Source of the DNA: Lutjanus erythropterus
Taxonomy: Eukaryota > Chordata > Actinopteri > Lutjaniformes > Lutjanidae
Direction: 5' to 3'
DNA: 64,000 nt
NCBI GenBank assembly: GCA_020091685.1
Contig: CM034614.1
Coordinates: 2,570,724 to 2,634,723 of the forward strand
The first letter of the stretch is position 1; the number at the start of each line of letters is the position of its first letter. The notes under the pieces are model-generated. The model was not told the DNA's origin. It made no database searches and saw nothing but the letters and a program-made list of their open reading frames with translations. A program made the translations under genes and the position numbers. Shown in pieces: positions 1-9,680 of this stretch.

Positions 1-536
1 TGTCCAAGTGCAAAATTTCCTTTTAAAATAATTGAATGAATTGATGTCAGATCTGATGTAAAAAATTCCTCCAGGTCAAAGAAAACATGTTTGTTTGGTT
101 CAGACCTCAATAAATATCACATCAGGACTTTTTCTTCAGCAACATGAAATTGTGATGTAAAACTCATCATTTCCACTCAATCATATGACATCTTGCAAAC
201 TGAGTGAAAAAAAGAGATTTAGAGAATTGAGAGAAATGTCTGCATGTAAGAGGTGACATTCAATGTGACCTTTTGACCCCTCAGTCAGCACTGCTTTAAA
301 ACCTGTAAATAAACCTTTTATAATCATGATGATGGTATTTGTTGGGGTCTGTACCAAACAAAGTTTTTTGATGTGGAGAAGAAGATTTGAAAATCCGCTT
401 GATTGCTGACTCTGTTCACAGCAGTACATTGCTGAGCTTTCAGGCTGCTGAGCAAGTGTGCTTGTCAGAATGGGGGCCATGTACCGCATTTCCACTTGTA
501 TGTATAATGAGAATGAAGAGTAGAAAGTGGACTAAC
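1..536. other. edge sequence, no supported exon
   Basis: This stretch lies inside or downstream of the unidentified minus-strand gene whose second exon begins at 537. A 104-codon minus-strand open frame (181-495) was considered as the next exon. It would require an intron of about 40 bases, too short for vertebrate splicing, and its protein has no recognisable family features. The remainder is AT-rich. The next real exon is probably beyond the left edge. Confidence 0.4.
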
Positions 537-599
537 CTGAAGACTGGTCCATAGTTTCCTCAGACAGTGTGAAGAGCAGAGCGGTCCACCTGGAAGCAT
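537..599 (-). CDS. putative second exon of unidentified minus-strand gene
   Basis: Read on the minus strand, a good polypyrimidine tract ending in TTGATTGTAG precedes this 63-base segment, which is followed by a GTTAGT donor. The segment carries an ATG near its 3' end (bases 552 to 537) in a reasonable context (ACTATGG), giving MDQSS before the donor. If the first exon is entirely 5' UTR, that would be the translation start. Alternatively the exon is open in phase 0 from its first base and continues an open frame from the exon ending at 1997. I do not recognise the protein. The exon call rests on splice signals only. Confidence 0.4.
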
Positions 600-1996
600 C
601 TACAATCAAAGAGAAAATAAATGAAGTCAGCACAATTCAGAGTTGTACACATTGAAACCAACTCAGTATATACAAGAAAAACTGGATATTTGTACTCATC
701 AATTTTCTTTCATGTTTCATGTTCCAGTTTTTTTATCTTTCAGAAGAGACTAACCACGCTTGTTTTTTAAATATTTCTGTATCTATTTTTCCACAGGAAA
801 ACCTAAAAGTAATATTTTTAATGTGAAGTAATTTAAGTATCTGAAAATGTGTGCTTAAAAATGAGAAGTAAAGTCAAAAATACAAAATAGTTGTAGTATA
901 TTTATATTTCTTTATATATATTTATATTTATTTAGTATGTTGTAGTATAATTTACATAATATAAAGTCACATGTAAGACTATAAACAATATACTACTACT
1001 AATAATAATAATAATAAGAAGAAGAAGAAGGAAAATAGTTTTGATGGATTATGAATGGGCAGAATTCAATAACTTTTTCTGACTCTTTGTAGCTCGACTT
1101 TTTTAAATGATTTGTTTGAGAAACCATGATAAATTTGCAGCCCATGATGGTAAATTTGTAATATTGTTTATTATTCTGAGCGCTGTTTGTTTTATTAGAT
1201 TTGATTTTGTCAGAGCTGTGAAATATTAAATCATCCATCATTACCTCTCAGGTATATACAAACTACAGCTTATATAATGTCTTCATACACACATGTATAG
1301 ATATAGATAGAAAGATGATAAAAAGTCACATTATTAGTTACAAAGCCAAATTCTGAGATAAAGGCCCAAATAATCAGAAAATGTCATAATCAACGATACG
1401 TTATTATGATTTAAACTCATAATTACGACTTATTATAGGGATATTGTTTTTACTGGTGTTTATCATCCGCCGTTACAGGAAATGCTTCATTTACGTAATT
1501 TCGCGAGAATTGCATATGTTGCTTTATTGAGTACGTTGTACAAACGAATTATGTTTCATATTGTGGTTTTATAAGGCGACAACGCTGTGGTTAAAAAAGA
1601 AACAAACTCGTCTGGGTCTGTGGTTTAATATACTTGGTTAGCGTTAGGGAAATGTATGTTTGTCTGTCACTCGCGAGATCTGTCGCGGCCCGTTCCGCTG
1701 ATATTGGCTTTCGCTCAGTACTCATACACAGGTGGCGTTGATTACTGTGACAATAACACAAGAAAAACTTGACAAAAGCGATATAAAACGACATGTGACT
1801 TCACACAATAATCTCAAGTTCCTTCATTTTAAATGTTAACTTTCCTTCATTTATTCGGTGGAATGGCCGCTGTGCGGTTTGTTTATCCGCCTCAAACTGA
1901 ATGTACACACAGGTGTTGTTAGCTTAGCTTAGCCACCTAGCAGCGGACGCAGCGACACTGTTTGTGTTTATGTTTGTGTTTCAGCTTCCGACTTAC
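600..1996 (-). other. putative first intron of the left-edge gene
   Basis: This is AT-rich sequence between the two putative exons. It contains a short ATA then AAG triplet repeat (about 1000-1030) and a CpG-richer part from about 1490 onward with two TCGCGAGA sites. No coding exon was seen. Confidence 0.35.
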
Positions 1997-2230
1997 CTCA
2001 AAACATCCGTTTTTGTTGTTGTTTCCGCCCTTTGATCTCATTTCCTCTCGCTCCACACGCTTCATTAAACAGGTTTTATCCGGTGAATTTGCAACATTTT
2101 CGGATGTTCCTCTCATCACTTCGCCGACACCGAGCGACGCTGCGCCCCCCCTGAGCAACACGACCCCCCCGGGGAGGGAGGGAGGGGGTGTCTGGGTGTC
2201 AGGGAACTTTTTCGCAGTTTAATTTTTTGA
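1490..2230 (-). promoter_or_regulatory. CpG-rich promoter region of the left-edge gene
   Basis: CpG is locally enriched compared with the AT-rich flanks, for example around 1675-1710 and 2095-2170. Two copies of TCGCGAGA occur at 1501-1508 and 1671-1678, close to the TCTCGCGAGA element bound by BANP at CpG-island promoters (established knowledge). No TATA box is evident. Transcription probably starts near 2200 and runs leftward, given the donor at 1996. A bidirectional promoter is possible, but no plus-strand first exon could be supported. Confidence 0.5.
1997..2200 (-). other. putative first exon (5' UTR or N-terminus) of left-edge gene
   Basis: On the minus strand the segment ends in GGATGTTTTGAG followed by a consensus GTAAGT donor at 1996-1991. 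It lies in the CpG-rich region, as expected of a first exon. The 5' limit (about 2200) is approximate. An open frame starting MLLRGG runs through to the donor in phase 0 and could continue into the exon at 599-537. It resembles no family I know, so a non-coding first exon is equally likely. Confidence 0.4.
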
Positions 2231-2888
2231 CTGAACCTGAGAGTGACAGAAATGATTAAATAATATTTTGTTTTCGCTGCAGAACCGATGTACAATCAAT
2301 AAATCAATATATAACTTAAAAATAGTTTTCACTGTGTCGCCTTCAAAATAAGAGTCCCCAACTTCCGTCTCTGCCAGCAGGTTGACAGTCGCATCAAAAT
2401 ATGAAAAGTTTATCAATCTTCAAAGGAACTGGAGAAAATTGTATGATCTTCGAGAATCGTTTCGTCATATATATTTATTTATTAAAAAAAAACAAATATA
2501 GTAATTAGAGCTTTCAATATTCATTTAAATGGAATTTTAGATTAATTAATTCTAAAAAGAATTATAACACAAATGCAAAATGAAAATAAATGCATATAAT
2601 ATTTGCATAACTGTTATGGCCACACTGTTGCACGGATTATTTCCCCTTATCAATATGCAAAAGTACAATTGATATGTGTTATTTCATGGAAAGTATTAAA
2701 AATTATTTTAGGATTGGATTTTATTTTCCCCCTTCTGTTTCTTGTTGGTCATATGTAAAATAAAAGTTGATTCACCACAAAATCATCATATCTATGTTCA
2801 AAATTCAACTAATCGATTAATTTATCTCATAACCCCAAAAACCATCATTAAATATAATCAAATTTAATTGAAGTTTTTTTTTTTCATA
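2231..2888. other. AT-rich spacer between the stat1 3' end and the next promoter
   Basis: This is about 0.65 kb of very AT-rich sequence with short homopolymers. No exon, tRNA or recognisable mobile element was seen. The close head-to-tail spacing of the stat1 3' end and the following promoter is typical of compact fish gene neighbourhoods. Confidence 0.5.
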
Positions 2889-2894
2889 TTTATT
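2889..2894 (-). terminator. stat1: polyadenylation signal of stat1 tail
   Basis: TTTATT on the plus strand reads AATAAA on the minus strand, about 245 bases downstream of the stat1 stop codon. It is the first canonical hexamer after the stop, so it is the likely 3' end of the transcript. A further cluster of TTTATT occurs near 2470. Confidence 0.5.
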
Positions 2895-3138
2895 TCTAGG
2901 GATTTTGAAGGCAGCACAGTGGTCGTCCACGGTTTGATTGTGATGGACATCCCTCCACTCCAAATGGGGATTCAGTCTCTCCATTGTTACTGTTCTGACC
3001 TGTGTCCAAACTTAAAAGGGCCCCTGATCCCATAATCTGAGAGTTTCAAGAGCGTCTTACATGATCCTATGTAGAAAGAAAAGCTCTGAAACAAAGTACA
3101 GTGTGAAGACGTGGATGAAGTGAAGAAACTCATCGTCC

Positions 3139-3168
3139 TCAGTTTTGGTTCTCAAACTCTGCACTCAT
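3139..3168 (-). CDS. stat1: stat1 terminal coding exon
   Basis: On the minus strand TTCTCTTCACAG precedes ATG AGT GCA GAG TTT GAG AAC CAA AAC TGA, giving the final nine residues MSAEFENQN and the stop. The ATG is an internal methionine, because the preceding exon ends exactly on a codon (GTG). Human STAT1 ends differently (MMNTV), so this extreme tail is fish-specific or diverged. Confidence 0.8.
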   Translation of the reverse strand: MSAEFENQN

Positions 3169-3386
3169 CTGTGAAGAGAAGAAGAAAAAGATTAATTGAT
3201 TCATATGACGATGTTTGAGGAGGAAAAGCAGCTACATTTATTAAAAATGAAGTGCAACAGATGTGGTGAATTATTCAGTGCAGAGCAACAGGTAAAAGTT
3301 GCGTCTACCTCGATGCCAAAGTCGTCAAATCCAGAAATCCAGTGACTGTGGACAGCAGCAGTGTCTCAGTATGAAGTGTTACTCAC

Positions 3387-3480
3387 CACAGCGTCGATGT
3401 CTCTGGGACTGACGTACTGCGCCAGAGCCTTGTAGTCATCAGGAGACATTGGCATCATGTCCTGAAGTCTGGACGGATGT
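3387..3480 (-). CDS. stat1: stat1 exon encoding the serine-phosphorylation region
   Basis: The 94-base exon begins with one base completing a valine codon, then encodes HPSRLQ, a run containing PMSPDDY, and ends DIDAV before a GTGAGT donor. PMSP corresponds to the region around human Ser727, phosphorylated for full transactivation (established knowledge). The acceptor is CCAG. Phase and residues join perfectly to the exon at 3675-3591. Confidence 0.9.
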
Positions 3481-3590
3481 CTGGACCAGAAGTACAAAAA
3501 AACACCTACGTTACCTCTGATCAATCACTCAATCAATCAATCAGTAACTAAATCTATCATCTTAAATGTGTTTCAGGGACTGATGCTCAC

Positions 3591-3675
3591 ACTTCTGAGA
3601 GCGATATGAGCTCCGTCTTCATGTACCCTGTCCTCTCTGGGTTGTCCACGTCCATGGGCTCTGGAGCTGGAGGTC
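3591..3675 (-). CDS. stat1: stat1 exon encoding the JAK phosphotyrosine site
   Basis: The 85-base exon starts with two bases (GA) that complete a codon from a missing upstream exon. It then encodes PPAPEPMDVD and GYMKTELISLSE before a GTGAGC donor. The tyrosine in GYMKTEL is equivalent to human Tyr701, and the following MKTE fits the psi-K-x-E sumoylation consensus. In other STAT1 proteins the preceding residues are YYSR at the end of the SH2 region. The first two bases are compatible with an arginine codon (A|GA), but no exon ending that way with SH2 sequence was found. Confidence 0.9.
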
Positions 3676-4130
3676 CTTAAACACAAAGAGACTGTTAATT
3701 AAAATGTACATGTGTTTCTTTTTTGTAGCACATGTACCTAAAACCTTTCCAATAACTTGTTTGCAGGGACCAACCAGCGTGCTGCGGACCTGTGCCCCCC
3801 CCCCCCCCCAGTACACCCTCGTGGTGGGTCTATACCAGATGAAAGACTGGTGGGAAAATCCTGTTTATCCTCTCCAGAAAGAAAACAAAAGTAAGTTTAG
3901 AGTGTTGTCCTCATTTTTAGCTTTGTTTCAGTTTCAAGCAAAATTTCTTATTTATTTTGTGACTGTTTTGTGTGATTTAGGTGCTGTAACACTGCACGTT
4001 CCCTTTAAAACACTCTTATCTATCTGCAGAAACAAAGGTATCAGGCTTAATGTGATGATGAACTAAAATGCTTTTTATTTTCCAGGTTGGATTGTTTCTA
4101 TAAATGTACTTTTTGCAGGTCTGTCTTGTG
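3676..4130. other. region upstream of the stat1 tail, no STAT exon
   Basis: The stat1 SH2-coding exon would be expected here on the minus strand, but none is present. On the plus strand, sequence 3810-3891 lies between CCCCAG and a GTAAGT donor and is open for about 27 codons (containing VVGLYQMKDWWENPVYP). The protein is unrecognised and the acceptor is a homopolymer, so it is not called as a gene. Confidence 0.5.
3795..3809 (+). repeat. C15 homopolymer
   Basis: A run of 15 C directly precedes AG. With the following sequence it imitates a 3' splice site on the plus strand. Confidence 0.9.
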
Positions 4131-4430
4131 TGAATGCGGCGCCGTGGAGCACAGCCATGTTGTTGGGGGCTCACAGTAGGGGCTGAGCTGACTGGCTATG
4201 GTGATTTCCACTTTACTTTTGTGTGGGTTAATGAAAAAAAAAAAAAAAAAGTGAAAAACCCTGAGCCTAATGGGATTTGGTGATAAGAAATTACCAGCGC
4301 CGGGTCCTTCTCTTTTGTCTCTAGCTGGGAGTTCAATGGCTGAGCCAATAAGAGAGCTCAGGGCCTCGGTTACCGTAGAGACGGGAGAACACAGGCCACG
4401 GCGTCGCCATGGTAAACAGGGGAGCTGTTT
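4125..4430. promoter_or_regulatory. candidate regulatory block with RFX-type site
   Basis: This is a GC-richer, low-repeat island in AT-rich surroundings, interrupted by an A17 run at 4234-4250. It contains GTTACC at 4369 and a near-perfect X-box at 4403-4416. It holds no supported exon. It could be a distal element or a remnant promoter. Confidence 0.3.
4403..4416. promoter_or_regulatory. RFX X-box-like palindrome
   Basis: GTCGCCATGGTAAA is close to the palindromic X-box GTTGCCATGGCAAC recognised by RFX factors (established motif). Both half sites are present around the central AT. It was found by eye and occupancy is unknown. Confidence 0.35.
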
Positions 4431-4460
4431 GTTAAAGTTCTTTTGACACACATGTGCACG

Positions 4461-4480
4461 CGCACACACACACACACACA
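4461..4480. repeat. (CA)n microsatellite
   Basis: Short CA dinucleotide run next to a CG/CA-alternating segment. Confidence 0.85.
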
Positions 4481-4499
4481 GAGTACTGTACATACACAA

Positions 4500-6060
4500 G
4501 AGCAGCCTGTGTCCAATGCTGCTTTTTCTCAGAAAACAATTGTAATTCAGACTGAACAGTGTTATTCAGACACTAATGCAGATGGAAAAAAAAAATGTGT
4601 ATGACAGGAGGGAATTCCCACAATGCTCCAGGGCAACACAGACAGAAATGATACACTGTGCAGGGCAAATAAAATTCATGATTCATTAGAAGAAATCGAG
4701 GAATGAGCTCGTACCAAACTCACTGTAACACGATGATATAAAACATGAAGAACCACACAAATAGTAATAAAGCATTTCATTAATTAGTTATTAATTGTAC
4801 AATAAAAATTAGTAATACTAAATGTTTAGGCACCAAGAAGAGCTTGTTAGTGTATGTGCTCGCATAGATATCATGAGGCAAAGTCACAGTTGTTGCAAAA
4901 CTGTTGAAGAAAAACTGTTGAAGATGCAAAATTAAAAATACAACACAGTCTGAAGTGACGTCATGACTCTCTCACTATAAAAGCTAACGCCAGCCGCTCA
5001 AACGTCTTGTGTTTAATTCATAACACAATTCAAAAGTTGACTACGGTTCAGATTTTAGGTAGGTCCGATGGAAGGGGAGGGACTTCACCTCTCTACAGAA
5101 ACGTAGACACCTGATTGGCCGCTGCTGTATGTCGCGGCTGCGTCTGTGGGAGTTGGGGCAGCGACGATCGCATCGCATCCCATAATTAATTTATGTTGTT
5201 TTATTTCATTTTACCGGGGTCAAACTGCCACAGAAAGAGAATCTGAGCGTATATCTAACAGGAAAAGGAAATGGGGAAAAGAAATTGCCTGATTAAAATA
5301 TGAATTCTTAATTAAATTTGTGAATCCAGTTATTTATTTCTCTTTTTAACCTGCATTTTCATTCCATTATTTATTTGTATGAATTCATCAACTTATTTCT
5401 AAATGATATACTTAACACACTGTTTATGTAAATCCCTTTTTAATTCAAACTATTTATTCATGAAATGACATTTAATTAGTCAACTCTTTTTATACTTCCT
5501 CTTTTTTATAGCCCATTAAAATATTTAATATTTAATTACTTTGCAGTTTTGTGTATTCAGTTTATTTAGTTAATTTCTAAACAAATGTATTATTATTTTA
5601 TGGTACAATTAGTTATTAAAAGGCTTTACTACTGTGTCCATGACACTGTGGTCCTCCACAATAAAAAAAACATGCCCTCTCCTCTGGATGTTTACTGTAA
5701 CAGAGACAAAACAAAAAAAACTGTATTAATTATATTTAAGTTTTTTTTTCATTTATTTATTCCCCACAATGCTCCAGGCCAACAGAGGAGAGACTTATAC
5801 AAGATGTTATACTGTTTTGAGTGAAACATTGAGGGTTTACAACACATCTTTTGTTTTCTCATTTAGGTGTTTTTTTATGAGCATTAGGAAACGGAAGATG
5901 AATAATAATTCTGCACTATGGTAAATTCACATTTAAATGCCTTTAAAATCACATTTCAGTCAAAGGATTAGACCAAATGTGACAAGAGATTGATGCCTGG
6001 GAGTTTGAGGATTTGGTTTGATTTATTGTGCAGTTATATTTGTGTAGCGTTTATATTTTA
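4500..6060. other. AT-rich intergenic stretch with a short direct repeat
   Basis: No gene seen. The phrase ACAATGCTCCAGG followed by CAACA occurs at about 4619 and again at about 5767, so a short unit is repeated about 1.15 kb apart and is probably part of a dispersed element. A GC-richer piece at 5085-5180 includes ATTGGCCGCTG, a CCAAT-like site on the opposite strand, without a supportable transcript. Confidence 0.4.
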
Positions 6061-6119
6061 CCCTCAGTTTCCTAAAGAATCTGTGTTCCAACCTGTCAGA
6101 GGACTGTTTTCACTCCTAC

Positions 6120-6480
6120 AGCAGATTTCATCGCTGGAAGAGATTAGGCTCTGATTTCTGTGGTGTTTGCAGCCTGTATTTTTCTTTTTAACTCGGAGGC
6201 CACAGAGCCGAGCTGAACAACACAATGACAACAATAGGAGAGAGCATACCGGAGCGAGCAAATGGGCGAGTGAGTAAGAGAAAGAGATAGGAGGAGAGGA
6301 AGAGAGAGAGAGAGCTGCTCCTTGGCTCGCCTGCTCCTGCAGTGCGTCAGCTCTATGGCGGAGAGGAAAACAAGCAAATTACAGAGCACTGCCACAAAGA
6401 CAGTGGCCTTGTCATCTCAACCTGCCAGTAAGGATTTCCTAAATTACCAGTAGTGCACTGGGAGGGCTGCCCTATAGCTT
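6120..6480. promoter_or_regulatory. candidate enhancer-like block with SOX sites
   Basis: The block is non-repetitive except for a GA-rich insert at 6295-6315. ACAATG (6222-6227) and ACAATA (6231-6236) lie nine bases apart and resemble a paired SOX site. Composition contrasts with the AT-rich flanks. Open frames here do not look like proteins. Conservation is not testable from one sequence. Confidence 0.3.
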
Positions 6481-6779
6481 ATCTGCCACTCCAGTAAAGA
6501 GATGGAGACAGCGCTCTCTCAGTGAAGGTTACGCTGCAACAGGCCACTATCAGCTGATATTATCCAGTCAGGCCAGTTCTGAGACACAGTATCACTGCGG
6601 CCGAACATGTTACGGTCCTTCATGTCATCTGTGGCATTAACTGACACTCTTACTTTAGTCTGTAAGGCGGAGCGTCCAGGTAACCTGGAAAATGACACCG
6701 AGCCTGAGGAGGATACACAGTACTGCTGATCAACACACTGCTGCAACACTCTCTGCATGTACTTCACAGCCATAGTTAG

Positions 6780-7514
6780 CAGTAATTTTGTGGATTAAAA
6801 ATTAAATTAAAACCTCTATAATAAGATTTTCATTTATGGCACATGTTTCTGCTGTAAACTAAACTCCCCACTAGAGTATAACTAGTTCAAATTAGCTCCA
6901 TGAAAGTGCTGCTTTCATTTAAATGCATAATATTCCACTATTACTGAATAGTCTATAGTATAACACTGACATTCTGCACAATGAGTACTTTTAAGTAGAT
7001 TTTGCTAATAATAATTTGTCATTTTTTATTTGTTTATTCTGTTATATATTAAAAAATAAGTCAAACATTAACTGAAAGCTGTGGTTTAGTAATAGATCTG
7101 ACTTTACCAAAACTGTACTGGTGCAACCTGAATGTATAATATTCTCCATGCAGCCGCTGGCAAAGAAAAATATCAGATAAAATCAGATCACGGTGAGAGC
7201 TTAACAACTTGGAGGTGTCCATACACACTGCAAGCAAGACTCAATGTTAGGAGTGATCCCAAATCTGACTCTGGTAATAAATGTACATCATACAAAGAAA
7301 ACCTTAGATTTTTTTTTTCTTTTCAAACAGAAAATATCAACTCTCAACAGAAAAGCTGAAGATAAATGTGCACAATTATTAGGGCAACTCAGTACATGAT
7401 AAATGGCAATCAATAGCATATTTGCCCAAAGAGGAAAATAAAAAACGTTCGGCACATTCTTTTCAGTGACTTGTATGAGCCTTGCACCCATTCAGACTGT
7501 CAGTTTCTTTTTAT
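6780..7514. other. AT-rich stretch, nothing recognised
   Basis: No exon, RNA gene or named repeat was recognised. Confidence 0.4.
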
Positions 7515-7810
7515 TTCAGCTGAGGTTGAACTGGCGGCCTGCTGGCTATGGGCCCACCCATCTGGTCAAGAGTCTCATCTTGTCAGTGCATAAAACCTTT
7601 GAAAAGTCGGTCTTCCAAGTATTTCTTGGCCCATTCTTGATGCTTCAGCTTGTGTCTCTTATTCAGAGGTTGCCGATTCTAAGCCTTCCTTACCTTGGCA
7701 ACACTTCTAAGCACTTTTCACCTTGTGCCTCTTGCAGACTCCAGGAAGGTTGGAGCTCATGAAAATGGAAGCACTAGAAGCTAAATGTTAACTCGCAGCT
7801 TTTCTTCTCA
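7515..7810 (+). repeat. copy 1 of a duplicated ~300-bp unit
   Basis: Sequence from TTCAGCTGAGGTTGAACT to CTTTTCTTCTCAG is repeated, diverged, at 8498-8792 in the same orientation. Shared phrases include CTGGTCAAGAGTC, GTGTCTCT.ATTCA, CAGACTCCAGGA and CTCATGAAAATGG/CTCGTGAAAATGG. This is either a local segmental duplication or two insertions of an unnamed element. Confidence 0.7.
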
Positions 7811-8497
7811 GTTTGCTCTCATGTTGACTGTCATTGAGGAAGAATTTTAAAGGGAAAATTCAATACTTTTTTTTATGTCCGGTCACTGTTGGAGGTAAAT
7901 GCAGCCAACTGAAGCGATAAATTCCTCTGTGCTGCTGCATTGACCAAGAAAATGGAGCTCTGCTCACAGTGCCGACCTGTACCAGGAAGAAAAGGAGATT
8001 TTGCAGCAGGAGAACTTTTTCTGTCACTAGAGCAGCACTGAGGAATCTGTACCGTCAACACTGATTGGACATCCACATAAAAGTGCCAGATTATCCCTTT
8101 AATTGTGCAGTCATCTGACAATTATTTTTGCATCCTGCATATTTTGACTTTCACTGTCTTTTCAGTGTGTTAAATCTCTTTACTGGTGCATTTTACTTGC
8201 AGCAAAAAAACTGGCTAATGGTAATGCTGAGGCTCATTTTATGCCAAACCTTCTGTCAATAAAGTAATTAGATCTCCTGAAAATCATTCAAACTGATACA
8301 GCTGAGAGAAAGGTTGGTCCAGTACCAACAGAAATGCTACAGCCTAAAATGCTGGACTGGCTATTGGTGATAGGGAGGTAAATATTCTGCATTTTTCTCG
8401 AATAAAAAAATAATTTGCCGACAGACAGCGTTCCTTTCACTGACCTGCATCGACTGAATCTGTCCGTGTCCTTTTTTTTCCCTCCTCCGTGACCCTT
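7811..8497. other. spacer between duplicated units
   Basis: No gene seen. Minus-strand open frames at 7873-8121 and 8288-8566 are short and lack family features. Confidence 0.4.
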
Positions 8498-8792
8498 TTC
8501 AGCTGCAGTTGAACTCGTGGCCTGTGTCCTTGAATGATCCAGCCACGGTCCCATCCAGCTGGTCAAGAGTCACCCTCTTCTTGTTGGACCATTAAACCAC
8601 TGAAAAGTCAGTCTTCAAGTATCTGTTGGCCTATTTTTGATGGTTCAGCCTGTGTCTCTGATTCAATAGGAGCCGACTGTAACCCTTCCTTACTTTAGCA
8701 ACACTTCTGTGCCTCTGCAGACTCCAGGAGGGTCACAGCTCGTGAAAATGGCAGCACTACAAGCTAAACCTTAACCTGTGGCTTTTCTTCTC
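8498..8792 (+). repeat. copy 2 of the duplicated ~300-bp unit
   Basis: Direct-orientation partner of 7515-7810, starting about 980 bases downstream. It carries several small indels and many substitutions, so the duplication is not recent. No terminal inverted repeats or target-site duplications were obvious. Confidence 0.7.
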
Positions 8793-9218
8793 CTCCTTCC
8801 TCTTTTTTTAAGTTCATAAGTGAGTTTTTGGTATTTCTTTCCATGCACTGTTTTTTTTTAGCATGAAAACTTGCAGACTTATATTTTAAGTATAGTCGTA
8901 TGGACTCTGAGAGCAGGGATGACCCACAGCAAAAACTACATAATGCATCACGTTTGGCTTTAAAAATCACAGACTGAATGTCCACCATATTAGTGAATAC
9001 TGACTCTAATTTTCTGTGTCATTATGCTGCGACCTGTTGATTCAACAGTAAACAACTGAGGACAGCGAAATGGACAAAAGCTTGATTTTATGTCACTGAA
9101 CAGTAACTATTAAAAACTGAATATTGTTAGTGTTGCACCATGAGGGAGAGTGAATGCTGGTAATTTCTCATTGTAGGAAAAAATGACGAGACATGAATGG
9201 GCCTTGTAAATGTAATGA

Positions 9219-9219
<1 letters not shown>

Positions 9220-9282
<63 letters not shown>
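9220..9282. repeat. (CA)n microsatellite, ~63 bp
   Basis: Uninterrupted CA/TG dinucleotide tract, likely polymorphic. It creates a spurious valine/cysteine open frame on the minus strand. Confidence 0.97.
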
Positions 9283-9283
<1 letters not shown>

Positions 9284-9479
9284 GTAATGACATTTAAATG
9301 GCTCATTTGAAGATAAAAGGCCTGCTGACATCAAATGGATCCTTGTTATCATAATAGCAAACAACTAACAAGAAATGAAGCAGCATAAAAAGACATGCCT
9401 CATATTTGTCTCCATGAATACAATAACTAAGCAAACAAATATTGTTAACAAACAGCGATCTAAACTGTCTATTCACATG

Positions 9480-9680
9480 AACACATTATGCGAATGTTTG
9501 CCAATTTACGCTTCACCAATAGCTGAAGGAAATTAGCGTGCATTACAACCGGCTCTGCACAGACTTTCAATTAATTTCCTTAAACAAGCACGACAAAACA
9601 TGGCGCTGGTTTTCTAAAGGCTGAATTTTGTCAGCAAACGTAATCCAGATTTGAAAAGTAGATTCATGAAGCTTCAAATG
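9480..9680. promoter_or_regulatory. candidate enhancer-like block
   Basis: Low-repeat sequence with CAATTAATT (9568-9576), ATTAGCG and TTACGC motifs. Homeodomain-type TAAT cores are present and no coding potential was seen. The call is from composition only. Confidence 0.25.

Larger units (their letters stand above)
2889..3675 (-). other. stat1: 3' end of a STAT1 gene: three terminal coding exons plus 3' UTR
   Basis: STAT1 is a latent transcription factor phosphorylated by JAK kinases on a C-terminal tyrosine; dimers enter the nucleus and drive interferon-response genes. Three exons (3675-3591, 3480-3387, 3168-3139) splice in frame and encode EPMD, GYMKTELISLSEVHPSRLQ and PMSP, matching the human tail (EPMELD, GYIKTELISVSEVHPSRLQ, PMSPEE). 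Introns are 110 and 218 bases with GT-AG ends. The tyrosine and serine sites and the MKTE sumoylation-type motif are kept. The protein then diverges and ends in EFENQN. No exon for the SH2 domain, linker, DNA-binding domain or N-domain was found upstream, so the gene is incomplete here: a truncated duplicate, a rearrangement, an assembly error, or a tail used by another transcript. The motif GYxKTELIS.SEVHPSRLQ separates it from STAT3, STAT4 and STAT5. Confidence 0.9.

Noticed and set aside
181..495. 104-codon minus-strand open frame as next exon of the left-edge gene
   Set aside because: It would need an intron of about 40 bases between it and the exon at 537-599, too short for vertebrate splicing, and the protein has no family features.
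6519..6773. 84-codon minus-strand open frame starting MAVKYMQRVL
   Set aside because: Not low-complexity, but no known family, no splice signals and no neighbouring exon. Treated as chance.
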